This document shows, piece by piece, positions 27,145-36,650 of a DNA stretch of 64,000 bases. The position numbers and the translations under genes were made by a program. The notes beneath the pieces were generated by a model. The model was not told where the DNA came from. It saw only the letters and a list, made by a program, of their open reading frames with translations, and did no database searches. The stretch comes from Psychrobacillus sp. FSL H8-0483 (GTDB lineage: Bacteria; Bacillota; Bacilli; Bacillales_A; Planococcaceae), in the NCBI RefSeq assembly GCF_038637725.1, contig NZ_CP152052.1:2277501-2341500 (forward strand). The letters run 5' to 3'. How positions within the stretch are numbered: position 1 is the first letter of the stretch; each line of letters starts with the position of its first letter.

Positions 27145-28184
27145 ATGGGAATTTTCAATATTTCTATTACACTATTATAGCTTTATTAGCATTCCAATTA
27201 CTTCTCCTACTTGTACTGAGCATTCGAAAAATTATTCGTAATAAAAGAAGTGCAAAAGAAGAACAAATATATCAAGAGAATCTTGAGTTATTTGTAGATT
27301 ATCTATTCAATGATGAAAATTTACAACTTCCAGTTCAACTAGCTAATCCTAAAAACATAGCAGTAGCTGAACGCATATTTAGCGAAACATTCTCCACGGT
27401 GAATGACGATCGGACAAAACAAAAATTACAGGAAGCAGCTATCGCCATTTTTTCAAGTACATACTTGAAAAGACTAAAAAAAGGAAGCTGGTCTACTAGA
27501 GTGAATACTTTGTATTATATTGAAGATTTTCAAATAGTATCTCTACTACCATACTTGCAAAAACGGTTTCATAAATTAAATGCTTGGGACGAAGAGAAAA
27601 ATCAACTTATACGAACTTTAGCTGCGTTAAATGATACATCTATCATTCACTACTTGAATGCTAACGAGGATTCTCAACAGCACCAATATTTAGACGTATT
27701 TAATCGATTAAGTGAAGAACAATTTGATAATTCTATTGAAATTTGTTATGAAGATAATCATCAAACAAGCAAATTAGCTATACTAAACTTTATTGGCTTA
27801 AGCAAAAAAACAAGATACCAAGCACTTCTAGAAAACACATTGCTAGATGAGCAATCAGAAGTGCGGATTCAATCTTTGAAAGGTCTTTACAGATTAAATT
27901 ATATGGAAAATATCGCTTTATTAGAGCCTTTCTTTGCTTCTTCCTCTTGGGAGGAAAGAATGTTTAGTGTCAAAATTATTGGTGCAATTATGATAGAAAA
28001 CTATGAGTCTCAATTAATCCAGCTTCTAGGTGATTCCGTTTGGTGGGTACGAAATGCCTCGGCTGAAGCATTACTTAGTATTTTTGGAGAAGAAAAATTG
28101 AAGGAGCTAGCCGCCGAGCATTCGGACATCTACGCTAGAGATATGGCAAAACAGTGGCTTAGTTCCGGAAAAAGAGGTGGTTAA
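27141..28184 (+). CDS. Membrane-anchored HEAT-repeat protein
   Basis: 347 aa. One N-terminal transmembrane helix (FQYFYYTIIALLAFQLLLLLV, residues about 5-25), then a basic stretch and a cytosolic alpha-solenoid of HEAT/PBS-like repeats, clearest in the C-terminal third (LLDEQSEVRIQSLKGLYRL, SSWEERMFSVKIIGAI, DSVWWVRNASAEALLSIFG). HEAT solenoids act as protein scaffolds. Here it likely connects the regulator upstream to the synthase downstream; start and stop overlap or abut both neighbours. Confidence 0.85.
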   Translation: MNGNFQYFYYTIIALLAFQLLLLLVLSIRKIIRNKRSAKEEQIYQENLELFVDYLFNDENLQLPVQLANPKNIAVAERIFSETFSTVNDDRTKQKLQEAAIAIFSSTYLKRLKKGSWSTRVNTLYYIEDFQIVSLLPYLQKRFHKLNAWDEEKNQLIRTLAALNDTSIIHYLNANEDSQQHQYLDVFNRLSEEQFDNSIEICYEDNHQTSKLAILNFIGLSKKTRYQALLENTLLDEQSEVRIQSLKGLYRLNYMENIALLEPFFASSSWEERMFSVKIIGAIMIENYESQLIQLLGDSVWWVRNASAEALLSIFGEEKLKELAAEHSDIYARDMAKQWLSSGKRGG

Positions 28185-28185
28185 A

Positions 28186-29607
28186 ATGAGAGACTTTATT
28201 ATACTATTGTTTCAAGCTACTTCTTTCTTTGTAATATTTTACATGGGAATTACAGCAGTGAGCTATATCGTGTTATTTCTCTTCTCTCTAAAAAATGTAA
28301 TGCGTGAAGGAAAACTCATCAAGTCTGAGTCACTAGAGGATATCGCAATAAATGAAAGAACATATCCAGTATCGATAATTGTACCAGCTTTTAATGAAGA
28401 AGTCGGTGTAGTAAGTACTGTTCGATCACTTTTAACATTACAATATCCGCAATATGAAATTATCATTGTAGATGATGGGTCAAAGGACGATACGTTAAAT
28501 AAATTAATCGAAGAGCTTAAGTTAGAGAAAATTGATTTAGCCGTTCGAAAACATATGAATACTCAGACAATTAAAGCTACGTACAAATCAAACATATCTT
28601 CTCTAATTACTGTAGTTTCAAAAGAAAACGGAGGCAAAGCGGACGCCTTAAATTGTGGTATCAATGTATCTAAGTATCCTTATTTCTGTGCAATAGATGG
28701 GGACTCCATCTTAGAACAAGATGCATTATTAAAGGTTATGAAGCCTATTATTGATACAGAGGGAAAAGTAATAGCAGTAGGAGGATCTGTTCGGATTGCT
28801 AATGGGACAACCATTTCTCGAAGTAAAGTAGAAGCCATTAACCTTCCTAAAAATCCTTTAGTCATAATGCAAATAGTAGAATATTTTAGAGCTTTTCTAA
28901 TCGGACGACTCGGCTTTACAAAAATAAACCAACTACTCATCATTTCTGGTGCATTTGGGCTTTTCCATAAGAACACAGTTATAAAATCCGGTGGCTATAA
29001 AGTAGATACAGTAGGTGAAGATATGGAACTAATCGTCCGTTTGCACAGAATGATTAAAGATGAGAAATTGGATTTACAGTTGAAATATATCCCAGACCCT
29101 GTATGTTGGACGGAAGCACCAAGTTCTATAAAAGTATTAAAATCACAGCGAGTACGATGGCAAATAGGCTTAGCGGAAACTTTGAATGCACATAAGAAGA
29201 TGTTTTTTAATCCCAAATACGGATTGATAGGATTTATCGGTTTTCCATACTTCGTTACTGTTGAATTATTAGGTGCTGTTATTGAAATACTAGGATTTTT
29301 CTTAATAGTAGGAGGTTTATTATTTGGATTTTTAGATCCATTTGTTATTGGTGTCATTTTAACCATCACCATACTTTACGGGTCGTTTATCTCTTCTTTA
29401 TCTATCCTTTTAGAAGAATTAACTATGTTTAAATACCCAAAAGTAAAGCACTTAGTCCTTTTATTTTTATGGGCTTTAACAGAATCATTTTGGTTCCGTC
29501 CGCTCTTGGTACTTTGGCGATTGGAAGGACTATTAAAATCATTCCGCCGTCAAAAATCAGAATGGGGTAAAATGGAACGAAAAGGAATTTCATCTGATTC
29601 ACATTAA
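28186..29607 (+). CDS. Processive family 2 glycosyltransferase, membrane-bound
   Basis: 473 aa, start ATG 28186 after AGAGGTGG; an in-frame GTG nine bases upstream overlaps the preceding gene. N-terminal transmembrane helix about 8-32, then a GT-A domain: VPAFNEE, nucleotide-binding IIVDDGSKD, metal-binding AIDGDS, acceptor/base GEDMEL and the SQRVRWQIG (QxxRW) motif of processive synthases. Three to four C-terminal helices follow (from about 350). This is the layout of poly-N-acetylglucosamine, cellulose and hyaluronan synthases. Likely polymerises and exports an exopolysaccharide; the sugar is unknown. Last gene of the three-gene operon. Confidence 0.92.
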   Translation: MRDFIILLFQATSFFVIFYMGITAVSYIVLFLFSLKNVMREGKLIKSESLEDIAINERTYPVSIIVPAFNEEVGVVSTVRSLLTLQYPQYEIIIVDDGSKDDTLNKLIEELKLEKIDLAVRKHMNTQTIKATYKSNISSLITVVSKENGGKADALNCGINVSKYPYFCAIDGDSILEQDALLKVMKPIIDTEGKVIAVGGSVRIANGTTISRSKVEAINLPKNPLVIMQIVEYFRAFLIGRLGFTKINQLLIISGAFGLFHKNTVIKSGGYKVDTVGEDMELIVRLHRMIKDEKLDLQLKYIPDPVCWTEAPSSIKVLKSQRVRWQIGLAETLNAHKKMFFNPKYGLIGFIGFPYFVTVELLGAVIEILGFFLIVGGLLFGFLDPFVIGVILTITILYGSFISSLSILLEELTMFKYPKVKHLVLLFLWALTESFWFRPLLVLWRLEGLLKSFRRQKSEWGKMERKGISSDSH

Positions 29608-29644
29608 TAGTGATAATTCATATTTTCTTCAACATCACAAAAAT

Positions 29645-29685
29645 AGCACCCAATTGCCTGCAAAATGCAAATTGGGCGTTTTTCT
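29645..29685. terminator. Bidirectional terminator between convergent genes
   Basis: Hairpin CACCCAATT ... AAATTGGGCG followed by TTTTTCT on the plus strand; serves the synthase operon and the hydrolase gene facing it. Confidence 0.75.
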
Positions 29686-32600
29686 ATTTTATCATTTCAA
29701 ACTTTTTCTGTAAGATATAATACGACTCCTTTAACCGTTCTTCAGAAGGTGGAACCTTCCATTTCCCCCAATTGTACCTAGCTATATTTGCTTCCGGCAT
29801 CATATTATCTTTCATTTTCGGAAATGAATAAAGCTGTCCATCTTTTTGAATGACTAGACCTATTCCAATATCCTTAATTTCCAAATTAGGTTCCATTCCT
29901 TCTTTGTATAAATCAGATAGTACAACTTTGGAACTTGGATCTTTTACGTTCAGTAAAAGCCAAGGAATTCTCATCTCAAATACCCCTGTTTTAGCATCTG
30001 CATAGTAGTCTGCTAACGAGTTGTATTCTTGTACTTCTATATTACTATTTCCAAATAATAGATTTCCTGTATCATATGCATCAAATGGGATTACTTCTCC
30101 TGTATCTGGCCTAACTTGTCCCTTATTTAAAGCATACCTAATAGGATTAAATACTCCATTACTTGATTGTGGGATTGGTTCATCACCTGGTAGCAAGTTC
30201 AAAATATGACCATATTGATACAAAAAAGGATCGTAATAAGCATCTACTAATAAGTTACCACTATTGGCACTTTTAATATTTGCCCAAAAATCAATGCTTG
30301 GTTTATCCACTTGAAAAGTGGACATAGCATCAATTGTTCTTGATCCACTCTTTGGAGAAACATCGAACAATAAATTCACTTCATTGTCCTTAAACCAATC
30401 CTCATCTGGATTAGGTTTTTTATCTATACGGATGTACAAATACGCTTCATCATGAGATACATACATACTTCGAATAGGTCCTTCCGAAGATTGATACATA
30501 GGTTGAATGCCTTGCCAATCTTCAGTCTGACCATCAAGTTGAACTTTTAAAGTATCAAAACTAAGTAAACCAAATTTTTGTTCATTAGTTTGAACATTTG
30601 ACCAAAATGGTCGACGATCCGGATCGTCTAAAGCCGTCGTATTCCAAGTACGCTTAAACCATTCTTCTTGCCATGAAAAGACAATCCCACCCATCATTCC
30701 TTCTGCAAGAATATCCTCATATAACGATGCTAATATTTCTCCTTGCTCTGTTTCGGAATGCCCTCCTTGATTCCATCCAATAGGATTCAGGTGAGCGATT
30801 CCTCTTGAAGCAGGTATACCGAATTCACTTATTAGCACTGGCATTGAATGATTTGCCTTTAAATCATGTAAATAGCCAGCATAGTTATTCTTCTTACCAC
30901 GATGATCAATATATTGTGTGTATTTCTCCTCGAGATTCAAAAAGTCTGGGTAGTAAGGATATACATGATAGGACGCAAACATACCAGGTAAATCTAACCC
31001 CTCTTTAATGTGAATGTGATTCGGATTGACAGACGCTAAATCCTCTTGTTCTAATGGTTCAGCTGGCTGCTTTATATTGTCAGTTGATACCCAATTAGTA
31101 AAGCTCATAGGACGGGTACATTTATATTTATCAGCTTCATATACCATTAAAACATCCATTTGTTCTGCTAACCAAATTTCAAATCCTTCTGCTTTTTTAG
31201 TTTCTATATACGTTCCCCTATATTGATCTAAATTTGCATAGGTTATTTTCATATTATCTACCATAGGTGGGTACCATTCGATTCCAATCATCCAGCCAAT
31301 GACATACGGTGAAATATCTGCATCGTATGTTCCATGTGCATGTCCTACTTTTGCTGGTACTTCTGCATTTCCATGTATTACATCTACTAACTGCTTATAC
31401 TCTTTTCGGAATGCATCTGTTATTTCTGGTGTATAAGCGTCTAAAGTTTCCTCTAAAGGAGCTTCGTCAATCCACACGCCATGAAAAACATATATTGGTT
31501 TCTCATGCGTTTCATTGTAATGCTTTAAGGCTTTGTAAAATGCTGGGGGATGTAGTGTATAAACACGAATAGTATTCGCATTCATCTCACCTATATATTC
31601 AAACCAACGAGCATATTCCTCACGTGTTATGGCTGCTTCACCAGGGAAAACTCCTGGCTTTCCCATTCCTAAGTTAACTCCTTTGATAGTAATCGTTTCC
31701 CATTGTTCATTCCGATACACTTCAAATCTATTTTCTTTAATTCGTGTGTTATACTTTAACCCGCTCGTTGTTTTTAATGTAGAAATAGATGCATCCACAG
31801 ACTCAACTTTCTCGGTATTTGCCTCTATATTTTTTAGAATCCCTTTTACCATAGGAACATAAATTTGCCAATATAAGCTATCTCCTGGAAATAAATACTC
31901 AACAGTTAACCATTCTCTTATTTTTGAAAATCCTTTGTACTGATATACCTTTGGAGTTTTTTCTACATTACTAAAACTACCAGCAAAATAATAACTGTTT
32001 GCTTTTGTTTGCTTTTTTACGATAACAGCTGGAATATTTTTACTGATACCTATCTCATCTAGCTTTTTAATCCCTTCCTTTGTTGCATGGATATTAAACT
32101 CCGCAAGTACATCTGTATTATCTTCCGCAAGCACTATGTCGAACCAGTTATTATAGCTATGCTTTTTGCTAAAGGAAAACACTTCTTCTCCTTTATTTGT
32201 TGTTTGAAATTGTAATCCTTGCTCCTCCAGCGACCCTTCATTTACTGAAAGCACTTCTACTTGTCCCGTTAATTCGTTATGAAAGATAATTCCTTCTCCT
32301 TCAAATGACCATTCATCATTTTTCTCATAGGCTTCTATAATCCAAGTTGGAACTTGTCCATCCTCTTTTGCTAGTGATAGATTTAATTTAGCTGACCATC
32401 CTGTTTGATTAACTCCTAAATACTTAGTTGCCTTCTCTCTTACACGGTCATTCGTTGGAGAGGAAATTGAGTTAAACTCCATTAATAGAGTCGTATTATT
32501 ATTTTCATTTGCTGTTTGAATAGATGCCCACTCATCATCGCTCAAACCATTCGAGATATTTTCAGAATCTACCCCATATGTATCCGCAATATATATTAAA

Positions 32601-32884
32601 TCGTAATTAGACAAATCAGATGGCAATTTTTTATCGTGGTAAGAACCATCTTTATAGGTTAAACCAAAATAATCTTTTTCCGGATTATATGATTTATTAT
32701 TTTTATCATTTATTTTCATATTATTAAGTAGCCAAAAGAATCCCTTATGTTCACTCAAATCTCCCTCTGGCACTGTTTTATCAACTACTGCAATTTGTAA
32801 CTTCTTCTCATCTGAAACAACCCAAATAATCCAGGGAAGTAATAATAACACACACAATAAGAGTATCCATTTAATCATTTTCAT
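29684..32884 (-). CDS. Membrane-anchored glycoside-hydrolase-like protein
   Basis: 1066 aa, ATG behind AGAGGTGAT. The N-terminal uncleaved anchor MKMIKWILLLCVLLLLPWIIW puts the bulk outside the membrane. Residues about 395-760 look like a TIM-barrel hydrolase of the GH2/GH5 clan: NANTIRVYTLHPPAFYKAL, GWMIGIEWYPP and VLISEFGIPAS. The Glu residues in the last two fit acid/base and nucleophile. The remaining C-terminus is beta-rich and may bind carbohydrate. It converges on the polysaccharide synthase operon, so I infer it trims or releases that polymer. Substrate and exact GH family not determinable by eye. Confidence 0.75.
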   Translation of the reverse strand: MKMIKWILLLCVLLLLPWIIWVVSDEKKLQIAVVDKTVPEGDLSEHKGFFWLLNNMKINDKNNKSYNPEKDYFGLTYKDGSYHDKKLPSDLSNYDLIYIADTYGVDSENISNGLSDDEWASIQTANENNNTTLLMEFNSISSPTNDRVREKATKYLGVNQTGWSAKLNLSLAKEDGQVPTWIIEAYEKNDEWSFEGEGIIFHNELTGQVEVLSVNEGSLEEQGLQFQTTNKGEEVFSFSKKHSYNNWFDIVLAEDNTDVLAEFNIHATKEGIKKLDEIGISKNIPAVIVKKQTKANSYYFAGSFSNVEKTPKVYQYKGFSKIREWLTVEYLFPGDSLYWQIYVPMVKGILKNIEANTEKVESVDASISTLKTTSGLKYNTRIKENRFEVYRNEQWETITIKGVNLGMGKPGVFPGEAAITREEYARWFEYIGEMNANTIRVYTLHPPAFYKALKHYNETHEKPIYVFHGVWIDEAPLEETLDAYTPEITDAFRKEYKQLVDVIHGNAEVPAKVGHAHGTYDADISPYVIGWMIGIEWYPPMVDNMKITYANLDQYRGTYIETKKAEGFEIWLAEQMDVLMVYEADKYKCTRPMSFTNWVSTDNIKQPAEPLEQEDLASVNPNHIHIKEGLDLPGMFASYHVYPYYPDFLNLEEKYTQYIDHRGKKNNYAGYLHDLKANHSMPVLISEFGIPASRGIAHLNPIGWNQGGHSETEQGEILASLYEDILAEGMMGGIVFSWQEEWFKRTWNTTALDDPDRRPFWSNVQTNEQKFGLLSFDTLKVQLDGQTEDWQGIQPMYQSSEGPIRSMYVSHDEAYLYIRIDKKPNPDEDWFKDNEVNLLFDVSPKSGSRTIDAMSTFQVDKPSIDFWANIKSANSGNLLVDAYYDPFLYQYGHILNLLPGDEPIPQSSNGVFNPIRYALNKGQVRPDTGEVIPFDAYDTGNLLFGNSNIEVQEYNSLADYYADAKTGVFEMRIPWLLLNVKDPSSKVVLSDLYKEGMEPNLEIKDIGIGLVIQKDGQLYSFPKMKDNMMPEANIARYNWGKWKVPPSEERLKESYYILQKKFEMIK

Positions 32885-33290
32885 AATGCTATCACCTCTC
32901 TATATAGTGTACACCAAGATATCTGGTTATAATTATACATGATTCCAAACTTTGTATAATTATATTTCAGTTTCTTGATTTTAATTGAAAATTATAGGAA
33001 TGATACTGTATAGAAAACTGCTAATATGGGAGTAATCAAAAAAATTGCTATACTCCGCGCTAACTCCAAGTAATAGATTTTGGATGGATATTTTATAAGA
33101 AATTCACTTGATCAGTGCCCTGGCTTCTATCAATCAGTTTTTCAAGAAAAATGCTTAACATAAAAAAGAGCTGTCTAAACAGCTCATAATCGTCAAGTAA
33201 AACACTCGTTAGCAGAATAAGAAAATCTGTAATTTATTCTTTTAAGAATGAAATCGAAATGCGGCTAATACATTACTCTCAAAGTCATTA
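32885..33290. other. Intergenic region, only a terminator seen
   Basis: About 400 bases upstream of the hydrolase and downstream of the CPBP protease gene. Contains the terminator listed at 33161-33186; otherwise AT-rich with no gene. Confidence 0.6.
33161..33186 (-). terminator. Terminator of the CPBP protease gene
   Basis: Minus-strand stem GAGCTGT-ttag-ACAGCTC followed by TTTTTTA. Confidence 0.8.
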
Positions 33291-33935
33291 TCACAACAAA
33301 AATGATATTACAATAATGCTAAATAAATTAGCAATAAAATGTGAAATAGCACTTATCCACGCATTGTTTGTTTTATAAAATATCACACCATATAAAACAC
33401 TATTTATAAAGATAAAGAAAATATCATAAGCGACTACAACAATACTCCCCTCCGCAATGTGACCAAATGCAAATATTATGGATGTAAAAATTAAAGTAGG
33501 TATTATTGGTAGTGCTTTACTCAATTGCTTTTGGAAAAAAGCCCTCCATGCAATTTCTTCACCCAATGCTAAAATAGCAAGTTGAAAGACGAGAAATATT
33601 ATCTTATCTAACGAAACAACAAACGCCGTTCTTCCATAAAGATGTTCTATGTATTCGGGCAAAATTAATTTTGCCAACACAATACAAACAACATTCAAAA
33701 TCAGCGGTAAAACAATCCAAAAATAAATTGTTTTGTCTTTCAGACTCGTTCCAATTGCCTTTGCATTTAGTCCAGTGTCAGCAGAAACATTTTTTTCCAA
33801 ATTATTATTAATAAAGAAAAACGCAATACCGATAATAACAGATATCCCAGCAATACTAAATCCTAAAAAATTAGCAAATGAAACAGCGGTCATAACTAAC
33901 ATTGCAATTAAACATATTTTTTTTATATTAACCAA
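33291..33935 (-). CDS. CPBP-family intramembrane metalloprotease (CAAX/Abi type)
   Basis: 214-aa integral membrane protein with about seven helices. The family's active-site motifs are visible: ALGEEIAWRAFFQKQL (the EExxxR motif), FGHIAEGS (FxxxH-type) and a C-terminal HFIANLF. TTG start ten bases after GGGGAGGAG. Bacterial members cut within membranes and are often linked to bacteriocin self-immunity or maturation. No bacteriocin gene is seen nearby, so the role is open. Single-gene unit. Confidence 0.88.
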   Translation of the reverse strand: MVNIKKICLIAMLVMTAVSFANFLGFSIAGISVIIGIAFFFINNNLEKNVSADTGLNAKAIGTSLKDKTIYFWIVLPLILNVVCIVLAKLILPEYIEHLYGRTAFVVSLDKIIFLVFQLAILALGEEIAWRAFFQKQLSKALPIIPTLIFTSIIFAFGHIAEGSIVVVAYDIFFIFINSVLYGVIFYKTNNAWISAISHFIANLFSIIVISFLL

Positions 33936-34179
33936 TTTTAACTCTCCTCCCCTATAAATTATCTCTATATCTTAGAATATTTTTTAACTAAACTGCCCCG
34001 TTAGTAAAAACACTCCTTATATCTATAATTCTATTAAGTTGGCAATAATCCCTTTTTATAACTATTTTTAGGGAAATGGAATTGTTACTGTCAAAAGCAT
34101 GGTTTTCGTCTGAAGCTGATAAGTGAATAGAGGGTTTTTCTTCTCTCATGTTTTGATGGCTTGGATGTCATTTAATTTA

Positions 34180-34281
34180 TTAAAAGTTTTTCCCCTTTTT
34201 TCCAAAAGAATATATTACTCCTAATAAAATGCAGAATGCAAAAATGCACAAGGAAAATATAACAATTATAAGAATACCCAT
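34180..34281 (-). CDS. Very small single-helix membrane protein (33 aa)
   Basis: MGILIIVIFSLCIFAFCILL then GVIYSFGKKGKNF: one transmembrane helix with a basic tail. AAGGGTGG lies five bases before the ATG; an in-frame ATG eight codons upstream is possible. No family recognised. Sequence composition supports coding only moderately. Confidence 0.45.
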   Translation of the reverse strand: MGILIIVIFSLCIFAFCILLGVIYSFGKKGKNF

Positions 34282-34737
34282 AGAACCACCCTTTTTTATA
34301 TTCATAATATCACGAATAATAAAAAAGTTTTAAAAATAACTTTGTTTGTATTACTGTGTTTGATGAATCACGACAGAATGCCGTTATAAAGTTGCCACTA
34401 GTAGATCTTAGTTCTGCTGAAAGAACAATTTGTATATTAGGTGGTGCGTTAAATGAAAAAGATGATATTTGATTTTTCTTGGGTTGTGTTTTAATACTTT
34501 TGGATGTACTTTGAATAGGAAACAAACGACAGTGTCGTACCTTTAAAAGAAAAAGTCGTCAATAGCATTAAAATGTTTCGATTTGAAAGTGGACATCCTT
34601 CTATTAAAAAGTAAAACAGAGCAAATCGACATTTTAGTTGGTAATAGGTCCCCTACTTATCTAATTCATTGTTAATTTTCAAGATGGAACTACTATACTA
34701 ATAACAGTATTTGCTACAAACTTAGCCATTGTGGCCA

Positions 34738-34857
34738 TTATTGGTGATAGACCGGTAAATCGTAATTATTTATTGATAAAACCAACATTGAATAAGTAAA
34801 TACTGTAATCCACCCAGGTATTCCCCATCTTAAAATTTGCATATCTGAAATCCCCAT
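34738..34857 (-). pseudogene. Fragment of a small membrane protein (39 aa)
   Basis: Strong ribosome site GGAGGGAGG before MGISDMQILRWGIPGWITV. The frame stops after 39 residues while hydrophobic coding potential seems to continue in another frame (VANTVISIVV), so it is probably the start of a frameshifted gene. Confidence 0.35.
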
Positions 34858-35442
34858 AATAAAAACCTCCCTCCACACTAATTATAATGCGATTGGAAAT
34901 AATTGTATGTAATATGATTTTGATAAAGAAAAAGCACCCACATTACTGTGAGCGCTTTTAGCGGAAATTAAATGCAATTGCTAACCAACCAAAGTATACT
35001 ATTAACATTAATTCCAAATACAAGGTTAACACATTTATGTATATCAAATGGGTATTAGTAGTGACGTTTTTCGTAATGAAAAATGTACCAATTAATATCA
35101 TTTTCAATATACAGAATCAAAAAAGCACCAAGTCCACAGACCAGATGCTTGATGACTTTATCTTTACAGTCAATAATGTTTTTCTTACATTAGGTATATT
35201 CAGTTGTCTTAAGAGAACGCCTCTTATAGCTTTCCACGGCTTATAAAAGTAGCCTCCGTCGTATCGAGACCAACGCGATACAATCCTATATGTTGAAAGT
35301 CTTTAACTGTAGAATACCGATTGCTTCTTACGTTGACCTTTGATGCTATTTGATGCGAAAGGAGAAAACTTTATGAGTCGTTTATGAAGTCATGCTATTA
35401 CTTTTTGCTATTTATTACCGAGCTTCGCTAGTGTTAAGAAGT

Positions 35443-35604
35443 TCAATATTGTATAGCATAATAAATTACATAGAACCATCCAAATATTCCGTGAAGGATT
35501 GCCCACAGTATTGACTTGTTGACACTCCAGGAGATGACTATAGCTAAAACAACTCCAAAACCGATACCACTTGACGTTGCTTTTACCGATCTCTCTTTAC
35601 TCAT
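35443..35604 (-). CDS. Small hydrophobic protein (53 aa), Bacillales-type
   Basis: MSKERSVKATSSGIGFGVVL then AIVISWSVNKSILWAILHG and IFGWFYVIYYAIQY. One or two transmembrane helices with the GIGFG motif near the start. Short proteins of this kind recur as hypothetical genes in Bacillaceae. The ribosome site is weak (AAGGATGG further up). Function unknown. Confidence 0.55.
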   Translation of the reverse strand: MSKERSVKATSSGIGFGVVLAIVISWSVNKSILWAILHGIFGWFYVIYYAIQY

Positions 35605-35688
35605 TCACACCCACCCCATCCTTTCGGCAGTCTTATCAATTAATATATTCCTCCTACGCAATACCTTATGCCGAGACATATAAAGCTT

Positions 35689-35959
35689 ATTGATTGGACG
35701 AAGCATATTATCTTTCTTATTTGACCTGTTGATTGGAACGGAAAGCGGCGACGCCTAGGGGATTAATAAGAGCAAAGGAATCGGCTTGATGCTTGTCCCC
35801 TGGAAAGCGTCCGCCTGCAGCGGAAATCAACATTTTCATGTTATAGGAATAATGTCACGATAAAAATGTATATGCTTTCTTATTCTTTAAAAAAAGCGCA
35901 GGCACCCTTTAAGTGCTCTTGTCCTTCGCTAATTCTTGAGGGCTTTTGAGGAACATCGC
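35689..35959. repeat. Repeat copy 1: module M3 followed by the left arm of M1
   Basis: M3 (35689-35888) runs from ATTGATTGGACGAAGCATAT to CTTATTCTTTAA and contains GCGGAAAGCGGCGAC and CCGCCTGCAGCGGAAATCAA. Directly after it, CACCCTTTAAGTGC opens a truncated M1. This order is the reverse of the usual M1-M2-M3. Confidence 0.75.
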
Positions 35960-36126
35960 GAATTAATTCCTAATATCAATATTTTCAAAAACATCCATTA
36001 AGTGTTGGCATTTCGTGTAAGGCGAAATGTCTACACTTTTTTATTTTTGCATAAACTTCAAAATCACCTTAAATCTTCAAACTTGACTCTCTGTATTTGG
36101 TGGAGTAAATTTAAGAATACAAATGA

Positions 36127-36147
36127 ACTGTTCGTAACTGAACAATT
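36127..36147. promoter_or_regulatory. Candidate MarR operator
   Basis: Inverted arms TGTTC and GAACA around GTAACT, 24 bases before the regulator's start codon. Placement and symmetry fit autoregulation by the MarR protein. Confidence 0.45.
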
Positions 36148-36170
36148 CTAATGAGAACGGAGTGATAATA

Positions 36171-36650
36171 ATGGACAATCAGTCAGACATGGATTCATCA
36201 GAATTTTTACATTCACTTTGGTATCTGAGTAGAAGTCTTATGCGATTTGTACATAAAGCTGCATTAGAAAATGATTTATCTATACCACAATATTCTCTTG
36301 TACTGGCCATTGCACCCCATAAAGAAATGACTCAAAAGCAAATAGGTGAAAAATTACAAATTCCTAAAAGTACTTTAAGTCAGGCAGTAGATGGTCTTGT
36401 TCAAGCTGGATGGCTTTATAGGGAGCCAGTTCAGGATAATCGTCGTGAAATACAGTTAATACTTAGCGAAAAAGGTGTAGCATTGTTTGAGAAAATGAGT
36501 GCCCAAAAAGGAAGTATTCATCAGACCATCCAATCCGTTATGGATACACTTACTAAAACACAATGTATCGAGATACAAACTACCCTTCTCCATATCGCAG
36601 ATTTTATAGAAAAAGAAACTAATACAAAGGAGATCCAACAGAATGATTAA
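36171..36650 (+). CDS. MarR-family transcriptional regulator
   Basis: 159 aa. Winged helix-turn-helix with MTQKQIGEKLQIPKSTLSQA as recognition region and DNRREIQLILSEKG as wing. Start chosen at ATG 36171, seven bases after GGAGTGAT; a GTG three codons upstream overlaps the ribosome site. The gene overlaps the first ABC exporter gene by eight bases, so it is the first gene of the operon and probably represses it until a drug-like ligand binds. Confidence 0.92.
   Translation: MDNQSDMDSSEFLHSLWYLSRSLMRFVHKAALENDLSIPQYSLVLAIAPHKEMTQKQIGEKLQIPKSTLSQAVDGLVQAGWLYREPVQDNRREIQLILSEKGVALFEKMSAQKGSIHQTIQSVMDTLTKTQCIEIQTTLLHIADFIEKETNTKEIQQND

Larger units (their letters stand above)
33936..36160. other. 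2.2 kb decayed region with very small ORFs
   Basis: No gene longer than about 55 codons is convincing. Small candidates are listed separately. Near 34335-34470 an open plus-strand frame without start (TVFDESRQNAVIKLPLVDLS...) looks like a gene fragment. Terminator-like stems occur at about 34928-34960 (AAAAGC/GCTTTT) and, on the minus strand, 35103-35140 (AAGCA...GTCTGTGGAC...TGCTTTTTT). Confidence 0.5.

Noticed and set aside
35037-35246. 69-codon plus-strand frame in the decayed gap
   Set aside because: No ribosome site or recognisable family, and it overlaps a minus-strand terminator-like hairpin.
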